Positions 58,026-64,000 of a stretch of DNA of 64,000 bases are shown here, in pieces (positions within the stretch are counted from its first letter, which is position 1; every line of letters starts with the position of its first letter). The stretch lies in the NCBI RefSeq assembly GCF_008704205.1, contig NZ_VXLC01000006.1:186001-250000 (forward strand), written 5' to 3'. Made by a program: the position numbers and the translations under genes. The notes under the pieces were generated by a model that searched no databases, was not told where the DNA came from, and worked only from the letters and a program-made list of their open reading frames with translations. The stretch is from Nocardia colli. GTDB taxonomy: Bacteria; Actinomycetota; Actinomycetes; Mycobacteriales; Mycobacteriaceae.

Positions 58026-59090
58026 ATGCAGCCGCACGAACCCCAGCCCCATCAGACGGGCCCGCACGTCGACCCGTATGCCCCGGCCGGGTGGGCGCAG
58101 GCGCAGGACGCGCCCTACGGCTCGCCGCCGCCCTACCCCGTTCCACCGCAATACGGCCCCTATCCGGGCGCTCCGGTCCCGCCGACCGCGCCGCCCCAGC
58201 AGCAGCCGCGCGGGTTGTCACCGTTCGGCATGCCCGCCCGGCACAGCTGGGAGATCCCGATGCTCATCGTGGTCGTCGCGCTGACCGCGATCGCGTACGC
58301 GATCGCGGTGACGTTGCTGGCCACCGGCAGCTTCGACCAGTACGTGCTGCTGCTGGTGTTCGCGCCGGTGCTGATCTGGTTCGGTCGCGGCATGCTGTAT
58401 TCGACCCAGCGGGTGAACGGCGTCAAGATGTCGCCGACCCAGTTCCCGGAGGGGCATCGGCTGGTGGTCGAGGCGGCCGCGCGGTTCGGCATGACGAAGG
58501 TGCCGGACGCGTATGTGGTGCTCGGCAACGGGCAGATCAACGCGTTCGCCAGCGGGCACGGGTTCCGCCGGTTCGTCGCGGTGTACAGCGATCTGTTCGA
58601 GATCGGCGGCGCCGCACGGGAACCCGACGCGCTGGCGTTCATCATCGGCCACGAGGTCGGGCACATCGCGGCGGGTCACACCTCGTATTGGCGGCAGGTG
58701 GGCATGTTCCTGGTCCCGTTCCTGCCGATCATCGGCAACTCGCTGATCCGCGCGCAGGAGTACACGGCGGACAACCACGGTTTCTGCAATCGGCACGCGG
58801 GCGCGCCCGCGGCGATGGCCACGCTGGCCGCGGGCAAGTACCTGAACACGCTGGTCGGCGTCGACGAGATGGCCGATCGGGCGGCGACCGAGAAGGGGTT
58901 CTTCGTCTGGGTGGTCAACGCCATGTCCTCGCACCCGGTGCTGACCTGGCGGATGTGGGCGCTGCGCGACCGCAGCAGGCACGGCAAGCTGTGGTTGCGG
59001 CCGAGCCCGCCCGCGGGTGCGGTGCCGCCGCCGGGCGGCTACCCGAGCATCGACCAGACGCCGGCGCTGCCGCCGAAACCCGTTTCCTAG
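58026..59090 (+). CDS. M48 family metalloprotease, membrane-bound
   Basis: 354 residues. A Pro/Gln/Tyr-rich N terminus (about 1-70) is followed by two hydrophobic helices (IPMLIVVVALTAIAYAIAVTLL, YVLLLVFAPVLIWFG) and a peptidase domain with zinc motif H209-EVGH213 and the third ligand in QEYTAD, as in HtpX/M48 enzymes. It probably degrades damaged membrane proteins. ATG 58026. It is transcribed opposite to rpiB and the DsbA-like gene, i.e. inserted between two genes that are usually neighbours. C-terminal tail is proline-rich. Confidence 0.88.
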   Translation: MQPHEPQPHQTGPHVDPYAPAGWAQAQDAPYGSPPPYPVPPQYGPYPGAPVPPTAPPQQQPRGLSPFGMPARHSWEIPMLIVVVALTAIAYAIAVTLLATGSFDQYVLLLVFAPVLIWFGRGMLYSTQRVNGVKMSPTQFPEGHRLVVEAAARFGMTKVPDAYVVLGNGQINAFASGHGFRRFVAVYSDLFEIGGAAREPDALAFIIGHEVGHIAAGHTSYWRQVGMFLVPFLPIIGNSLIRAQEYTADNHGFCNRHAGAPAAMATLAAGKYLNTLVGVDEMADRAATEKGFFVWVVNAMSSHPVLTWRMWALRDRSRHGKLWLRPSPPAGAVPPPGGYPSIDQTPALPPKPVS

Positions 59091-59138
59091 CAAGCACGGT
59101 CCGAGTGCCGCGGGGCGAACCCGCGGCACTCGCCGGTT

Positions 59139-59786
59139 TCAGTCGAACTCGGGGTCTTCGGTGCGGGTGCGCTTGAGCTCGAAGAAGTGCGGGTAGTCCG
59201 CCAGCGTCACCGCGGCGTCCCACAGCTTCCCGGCCTGCTCGCCGCGCGGGATCCGGGACAGCACCGGGCCGAAGAACGCGGTCCCGTTGATGTGGATGGT
59301 CGGCGTGCCGACGTCCGGGCCGACCTTGTCCATGCCCTCGTGATGGCTCTTGCGCAGCGCCTCGTCGTAGTCGGTGCTCTCGGCGGCCTTGGCCAGCTCG
59401 GCGGGCAGGCCGACCTCGGCCAGCGAATCGGCGATCACCGCGGTGAGGGACTCGATGCGCGAGTCCCGCTTGTACTCTTCGCGGCGGTTGTGGATGCGGG
59501 TGCCCATCGCGGTGTAGAGCGGCAGCAGCACCTTGTCGCCGTGCTCCTGCGCGGCCGCGATGGCGACCCGGACCGGGCCCCAGCCACTGGACAGCAGTTC
59601 CTTGTACTGCTCGGGCAGGCCTTCCTTGTTCTCGTTCAGCACCGACAGGCTCATCACGTGGAAGCGCGCCTCGATGTCGCGTACCTGCTCGACCTCGAGG
59701 ATCCAGCGGGACGTGATCCAGCACCAGGGGCACAGCGGGTCGAACCAGAAGTCCGCAACATCTTTCGTGGAGCTCTTCTCACTCAC
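59139..59786 (-). CDS. DsbA-family mycothiol-dependent reductase (Rv2466c-like)
   Basis: 215 residues with a thioredoxin-fold active site C19-P-W-C22 in FWFDPLCPWCW, followed by the DsbA helical insertion (LPEQYKELLSSGWGPVRVAIAA) and the cis-Pro region VGTPTIHINGTAFFGPVLSRIP. The mycobacterial homologue Rv2466c is a mycothiol-dependent nitroreductase that activates the TP053 compound; the same reaction is a fair inference here. The GTG at 59786 (MSEKSSTKD) with AGAGGA upstream is chosen over a longer frame. No signal peptide, hence cytoplasmic. Confidence 0.9.
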   Translation of the reverse strand: MSEKSSTKDVADFWFDPLCPWCWITSRWILEVEQVRDIEARFHVMSLSVLNENKEGLPEQYKELLSSGWGPVRVAIAAAQEHGDKVLLPLYTAMGTRIHNRREEYKRDSRIESLTAVIADSLAEVGLPAELAKAAESTDYDEALRKSHHEGMDKVGPDVGTPTIHINGTAFFGPVLSRIPRGEQAGKLWDAAVTLADYPHFFELKRTRTEDPEFD

Positions 59787-59966
59787 GACAGGTCCTCTCG
59801 AATCGCATGCTCGACCGGCGGCGCTCAGCTCCGCCGTTATACGGAACCAACCACAGCGGGCGCCGATTCGTTCCCATCCGGTCGCCGCGTTTTCGACTGC
59901 TGCCCCGACCGGCCCCAGTAGGGTTGGTCGGCAGGAGTCCAGGTTCCCTCTCGACAAGGAGTCCGC

Positions 59967-61202
59967 ATGGGTTCGGATGATCGTTTTGTCATCGTCGGCG
60001 GCGGGCTGGCCGCGGCGAAACTGGCGGAAGCATTGCGCGCCAACGATTTCGACGGCTCGGTGACGCTGATCGGCGCGGAGGAGCAACTGCCCTACGAGCG
60101 ACCGCCGCTGTCCAAGGAACATCTGGCCGGCAAGAAACAGCTCGCCGAATTCACCCCGCACCCACGCCAGTGGTACCGCGACCACAACGTCGAGGTGCGG
60201 GTCGGCACGACCGTCGAGAGCGTCGATACGGCCGCGAAGACGGTGTCACTGCCGGACGGTTCGACGGTCGCCTACGACAAGCTCGCCCTCGCCACCGGCT
60301 CGACCCCGCGCACCCTGTCGATCCCCGGCGCGGACGCCCCCAACGTGTACACGCTGCGCACCATCGAGGACTCCGACACCCTGATCGAGTTCTTCGCCAG
60401 CGCCGCCCAGTCCGTGGTGATCATCGGGGCCGGCTGGATCGGCCTGGAGGTCGCGTCCGCCGCCCGCGCCGCCGGACTCGCGGTGACCGTCGTGGAGACC
60501 GCCGACGGACCGCTGCTCGCGGCCCTCGGGCCGGAGATGGGCGAGGTGTTCGCCGAGCTGCACCGGTCCAACGGCGTTGATCTGCGCTTCGGCGCCAAGG
60601 TCACCGAGATCACCACCAAGGAAGGCATCGGGACCAGGCTGGCCACCGGGGTGAAGCTGGACGACGACAGCGTTATCGAGGCCCAGGCGGTGCTGGTCGC
60701 GGTAGGCGCCAAGCCGAACATCGAGCTGGCCGCCGAGGCCGGGCTCGACGTGGACGGCGGCGTGCTCGTCGACGAACACCTGGCCACCAGCAACCCGGAC
60801 ATCGTCGCGGTCGGCGACATCGCCGAGCAGCAGCATCCGGTGCTCGGCCGCCGAATTCGGGTGGAGCACTGGGCGAACGCGCTCAACCAACCCGCCGTCG
60901 CGGCCGCGACCATGCTCGGCCAGGACGCCAGTTACGACCGGCTCCCCTACTTCTTCACCGACCAGTACGACCTGGGCATGGAGTACACGGGCTACGCGGC
61001 GCCGGGCGATTACGCGCGCGTGGTCACCCGCGGCGATGTGGCCGAACGCGAGTTCGTCGCGTTCTGGCTGGACGCGGACAACCGGATCCTCGCCGGCATG
61101 AACGTGAACGTCTGGGACGTCACCGACCGGATCAAGGAACTGATCCTGGCGGGCGAGCCGGCCGACCCCGAGGCCCTGGCCGATACCTCGAAACCGTTGT
61201 GA
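59967..61202 (+). CDS. FAD-dependent ferredoxin/rubredoxin reductase-type oxidoreductase
   Basis: 411 residues. FAD motif GGGLAAAKLAEAL at the N terminus, NAD motif IIGAGWIGLEVA near the middle, and the second FAD motif DIVAVGDIAE, with the reductase C-terminal domain (YDLGMEYTGYA, FVAFWLDADNRILAGMNVNVWDV). This is the plan of BphA4/putidaredoxin-reductase-like enzymes, which pass electrons from NAD(P)H to ferredoxins for P450s or dioxygenases. AAGGAG stands nine bases before ATG 59967. No partner ferredoxin gene is adjacent. Confidence 0.92.
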   Translation: MGSDDRFVIVGGGLAAAKLAEALRANDFDGSVTLIGAEEQLPYERPPLSKEHLAGKKQLAEFTPHPRQWYRDHNVEVRVGTTVESVDTAAKTVSLPDGSTVAYDKLALATGSTPRTLSIPGADAPNVYTLRTIEDSDTLIEFFASAAQSVVIIGAGWIGLEVASAARAAGLAVTVVETADGPLLAALGPEMGEVFAELHRSNGVDLRFGAKVTEITTKEGIGTRLATGVKLDDDSVIEAQAVLVAVGAKPNIELAAEAGLDVDGGVLVDEHLATSNPDIVAVGDIAEQQHPVLGRRIRVEHWANALNQPAVAAATMLGQDASYDRLPYFFTDQYDLGMEYTGYAAPGDYARVVTRGDVAEREFVAFWLDADNRILAGMNVNVWDVTDRIKELILAGEPADPEALADTSKPL

Positions 61203-61313
61203 TGCAGATCACTTCGCACAGCGGCGAGATGGGTCGTCCCGGCACGCTTGGTTCCGACTACACCGCGAGAGCGCCGCACCCGCGCGTCGACCGGTAGCCG
61301 GAATGAGGACCCG

Positions 61314-61715
61314 ATGAAGTACATGCTGATGAAGACCTACCGCACCCCCGCCTACTGCGACACACCGATCAGCGAATGGTCCCCGCAGGAGATCCAGGCG
61401 CACATAGACTTTCAGCGCGCCCTCGGCGAGCAGTTGGCCAAATCGGGTGAGCTGGTAGACGCGCAGGGGCTCACCGGCCCGACCGAGGCGCGCATCGTCA
61501 GCTCCGACGGTCGCTCCGCGCCGCTGGTGACCGACGGACCGTTCCCGGAGACGAAAGAATTCCTGGCCGGGTATTGGATCGTGGACGTGGACAGCCCGGA
61601 ACGGGCCTACGAGATCGCCGCGCGCGCCTCGGCGGCACCGGGGCCGGGTGGCGCACCGATCGGCGAATACATCGAGGTACGGCCGGTGATGAGTCACCCG
61701 GCCAGCGACCAGTGA
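61314..61715 (+). CDS. YCII/DGPF domain protein
   Basis: 133 residues. The DGPF motif that names the family is visible in LVTDGPFPETKEFLAGYWIVD, and the N terminus MKYMLMKTYR is typical. Genes for such proteins sit next to ECF42 sigma factors, as here: the stop overlaps the next start (GTGA). Function is unknown; roles in stress responses regulated by the neighbouring sigma factor are assumed. ATG 61314 is preceded by GAGGA. Confidence 0.92.
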   Translation: MKYMLMKTYRTPAYCDTPISEWSPQEIQAHIDFQRALGEQLAKSGELVDAQGLTGPTEARIVSSDGRSAPLVTDGPFPETKEFLAGYWIVDVDSPERAYEIAARASAAPGPGGAPIGEYIEVRPVMSHPASDQ

Positions 61716-62956
61716 CCTACCGGCGAGCGGTGCCCGACGACACACCGCTCCCGGCGCGGCCCGAGGACCTGTTGCGCGAGTTGGCGCCACAGGTCCTCGG
61801 TGCGTTGGTCCGCCGGTTCGGCGACTTCGACACCGCGGAGGACGCGCTGCAGGAGGCGATGCTCGCGGCGGCGACCCAGTGGCCGGTCGAGGGCCTGCCG
61901 GACAATCCGCGCGGCTGGCTGATCCAGGTGGCGCAGCGCCGGATGGCCGACGCGGTGCGCGCCGAGGTGGCCCGGCGGCGCAGGGAGACAACGGCATTCG
62001 ACCGCGAGGTGCCGGACGCGCTGCCGGTCGACTACGACGACACCCTGGCCATGTTCTTCCTCTGCTGCCACCCCGCGCTGTCCTCGGCCAGCGCCATCGC
62101 GCTCACCCTGCGGGCGGTGGGCGGGCTCGGCACGGCGGAGATCGCGCACGCGTTCTTCCTGCCGGAATCGACCATGGCGCAACGGATCACGCGGGCGAAG
62201 AAGAAGCTGGCGACATTGGACCGGCCGTTCGCGCGGCCCGGCGACGACGAATGGCACGCCCGGCTCGGGACCGTGCTGCACGTGCTGTATCTGATCTTCA
62301 ACGAGGGCAGCACGAGCACATCCGGCCCGGCGTTGCAACGAGCGGATCTGTCCGGCGAGGCGATCCGGCTGGCCCGCGCGGTGCATCGGCTGCTGCCCGA
62401 CGACACCGAGGTCACCGGGCTGCTCGCGCTGATGCTGCTCACCGATTCCCGGCGGGCGGCCCGCACCGGTGCGCGCGGCGAACTGATTCCGCTCGCCGAG
62501 CAGAACCGGGCGCTGTGGGATCGCGCGCTGATCACCGAGGGCAGCACGCTGACGACCAGCACGCTGGCCCGAGAACTTACCGGCCCGTATCAGCTCCAGG
62601 CGGCGATCGCCGTGCTGCACGCCCAGGCCGCGAGCACCGAGGAGACCGAGTGGCCGAAGATCCTCGCGCTCTACGACCTGCTCGACAAGCTGTCGGACAA
62701 CCCGATCGTCACGCTCAACCGCGCCGTCGCGATCGCTATGGTGCACGGTCCCGCGGCCGGCCTCGAACTCGCCGCGACCCTGGACGAACAGCTGGCCGGC
62801 AATCACCGGCTGGACGCCGTCCGCGGCCATTTGCACGAGATGGCAGGCGATTTCGACGCCGCGATCACCGACTACACCACCGCCGCGGGCCGCACCCCCA
62901 GCGCGCCGGAGAACCACTACCTCACCCTGCGCGCCGCCCAGCTCCGGCATCGATGA
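61712..62956 (+). CDS. ECF42-type sigma factor with C-terminal helical (TPR-like) extension
   Basis: 414 residues. Sigma2 is in ALVRRFGDFDTAEDALQEAMLAA, with region 2.4 in NPRGWLIQVAQRRMADAVR. Sigma4 is in GGLGTAEIAHAFFLPESTMAQRITRAKKKL. It is followed by a roughly 200-residue all-helical extension (LHVLYLIFNEG, then ARAVHRLLPDDTEVTGLLALML) that replaces an anti-sigma factor in this group. Start GTG 61712 overlaps the DGPF gene stop. Together the pair is the standard ECF42 module. Confidence 0.93.
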   Translation: MTYRRAVPDDTPLPARPEDLLRELAPQVLGALVRRFGDFDTAEDALQEAMLAAATQWPVEGLPDNPRGWLIQVAQRRMADAVRAEVARRRRETTAFDREVPDALPVDYDDTLAMFFLCCHPALSSASAIALTLRAVGGLGTAEIAHAFFLPESTMAQRITRAKKKLATLDRPFARPGDDEWHARLGTVLHVLYLIFNEGSTSTSGPALQRADLSGEAIRLARAVHRLLPDDTEVTGLLALMLLTDSRRAARTGARGELIPLAEQNRALWDRALITEGSTLTTSTLARELTGPYQLQAAIAVLHAQAASTEETEWPKILALYDLLDKLSDNPIVTLNRAVAIAMVHGPAAGLELAATLDEQLAGNHRLDAVRGHLHEMAGDFDAAITDYTTAAGRTPSAPENHYLTLRAAQLRHR

Positions 62957-63004
62957 GCCGGCCAGATGCCACGCACCAGCCGGTTCGTGGGGCAGACTGC
63001 GTAG

Positions 63005-63490
63005 GTGACGGATAAGACCAGCGCGGGGGTTCTGTTGTTTCGACGCGGCGCGGACGCGCACGTCGAGGTATTGATCGGGCACATGGGCGGGCCGTTCTTC
63101 GCGCGGAAGGACAACGGCGCGTGGTCCATTCCGAAGGGCGAGTACGAGCCGGAGCTGGAGGACGCGCAGGCGGCGGCCAGTCGCGAGTTCCACGAGGAGC
63201 TCGGATTGTTCGTGCCGGCCGGTGATTGGATTCCGCTCGGCGACGTGCGCTACAGCAGCGGCAAGGGCAAGAAGACCCTGACCGTCTGGGCCGTCGAGGG
63301 CGATCTCGATCCGGCCGACGTGGTGCCCGGCACGTTCGAGATGGAGTGGCCGCCGCGCTCGGGCAAGCTGGCCAGCTTCCCGGAGATCGACCGGGCCGAG
63401 TGGTTCGACCTGGACACCGCGCGCGAGAAGCTCGGCACGGGCCAGCGTCCGTATCTGGATCGGCTGAACGACTACCTCGGCCAGGCCTGA
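63005..63490 (+). CDS. Nudix hydrolase
   Basis: 161 residues. The Nudix box is G-EYEPE followed by seven residues and REFHEELG, all key residues present, preceded by AWSIPKGEYE. Such enzymes cleave nucleoside diphosphates linked to another group; the PxGK-type and REFHEELGL context is close to the MutT/Ap4A-type or ADP-ribose group, but the substrate is not decided. GTG start 63005. It converges with purC with a two- to three-base gap between stops. Confidence 0.9.
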   Translation: MTDKTSAGVLLFRRGADAHVEVLIGHMGGPFFARKDNGAWSIPKGEYEPELEDAQAAASREFHEELGLFVPAGDWIPLGDVRYSSGKGKKTLTVWAVEGDLDPADVVPGTFEMEWPPRSGKLASFPEIDRAEWFDLDTAREKLGTGQRPYLDRLNDYLGQA

Positions 63491-63493
63491 CGA

Positions 63494-64000
63494 CTACTGC
63501 GGCACACCGGTCCAGGTGCGGCCGGTGACGAGTTCGTAGGCCTCCATGTACTTCTGGCGGGTGGCCTCGACGATGTCGGCCGGGATCTCCGGGCCGGGGT
63601 ACTCCTTGTTCCACCCGGTGGAGGTGGACCAGTCGCGGACGAACTGCTTGTCGAACGAGCGCTGCGCGCGGCCGGGCTCCCATTCGGCGGCCAGCCAGAA
63701 GCGCGAGGAGTCGGAGGTGAGCACCTCGTCGCCGAGGGTGAGTGTGTCACCGTCCCAGCCGAATTCGACCTTGGTGTCGGCGACGATCACGCCGCGCTCG
63801 GTGGCGTGCGCCGCGCCGCGCGAATAGATGTGCAGGGTCAGGTCGCGCAGCTGCTCGGCGACCTCGCGACCCTCCTGATTCACCACATCGGCGAAGGTGA
63901 TCGACTCGTCGTGGCCTTCGGACGCCTTGGTGGTCGGGGTGAAGATCGGCTCGGGCAGCTGGTCGCCCTCACGCAGGCCGGGCGGCAGCGCGACACCGGA
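63494..64000 (-). CDS. purC: SAICAR synthetase (phosphoribosylaminoimidazole-succinocarboxamide synthase), partial
   Basis: C-terminal 168 residues are in the window; the gene continues beyond base 64000. Visible blocks are LPPGLREGDQLPEPIFTPTTKA, TLHIYSRGAAHATERGVIVADTKVEFG, DEVLTSDSSRFW and QFVRDW. It converts CAIR plus aspartate and ATP to SAICAR in purine synthesis. No sign of damage. Other pur genes would be expected outside the window. Confidence 0.95.
   Translation of the reverse strand, partial: SGVALPPGLREGDQLPEPIFTPTTKASEGHDESITFADVVNQEGREVAEQLRDLTLHIYSRGAAHATERGVIVADTKVEFGWDGDTLTLGDEVLTSDSSRFWLAAEWEPGRAQRSFDKQFVRDWSTSTGWNKEYPGPEIPADIVEATRQKYMEAYELVTGRTWTGVPQ

Overview
This is a very GC-rich, densely coded chromosomal segment of an actinobacterium of the order Mycobacteriales. 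It is most likely a Nocardia or a close relative. The reasons are a mycobacterial-type ESX (type VII secretion) PE/PPE/EspG-like cassette, an actinobacterial integration host factor, a DUF397/helix-turn-helix pair, TAP-like secreted hydrolases, a mycothiol-linked DsbA-like reductase, and gene orders that from memory match two blocks of Mycobacterium tuberculosis (Rv2249c-Rv2252, and Rv2457c-Rv2466c around clpX-clpP-tig-nei-rpiB).

Layout. 1-5.5 kb: a P-loop kinase-like gene, then a glycerophospholipid module (lipid kinase, alkyl-DHAP-synthase-like flavoprotein, TetR regulator, GlpD) with a perfect palindromic operator between the flavoprotein and the regulator. 5.5-9.2 kb: a GNAT enzyme, a TetR regulator divergent from an MFS exporter with a cluster of three operator-like palindromes, and an NmrA-like reductase. 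9.8-15.9 kb: a signalling locus with an FHA protein convergent to a three-gene operon (exported proline-rich protein, beta-sandwich membrane protein, multi-pass Ser/Thr kinase). 16.2-20 kb: molybdopterin oxidoreductase, FdhD and a small membrane protein, closed by a strong terminator. 20-25.7 kb: mIHF, a steroid-isomerase-like gene with a KstR-like motif, then the ESX cassette. 25.7-32.6 kb: regulators, GNAT, secreted hydrolase, LysE exporter/Lrp regulator, L7/L12-like and STAS proteins. 32.8-38.2 kb: clpX, clpP2, clpP1, tig and an FKBP lipoprotein.

38.3-55.6 kb looks like an accessory insertion into the otherwise conserved Clp-Tig-Nei-RpiB block. It holds phosphoketolase, a bacterial RNA-repair operon (Hen1 with a large low-complexity insertion, overlapping Pnkp), two serine esterases, a TetR/MFS pair with matching operators, trans-aconitate methyltransferase, a decayed SnoaL gene, a flavodoxin, an ECF41-type sigma factor overlapping a truncated oxidoreductase, and two tRNA genes. 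55.6-64 kb returns to conserved content: GGDEF protein, Nei-type glycosylase, RpiB, M48 protease, DsbA-like reductase, ferredoxin reductase, an ECF42-type sigma/DGPF pair, a Nudix hydrolase and the 3' part of purC.

The most informative observations are the Pnkp-Hen1 pair with a tandemly duplicated 126-bp insertion inside hen1, the apparent remains of an ECF41 regulon with two candidate cognate promoters, the kinase/FHA signalling locus, the orphan ESX substrate-chaperone cassette, and several regulator/operator matches visible directly in the sequence.
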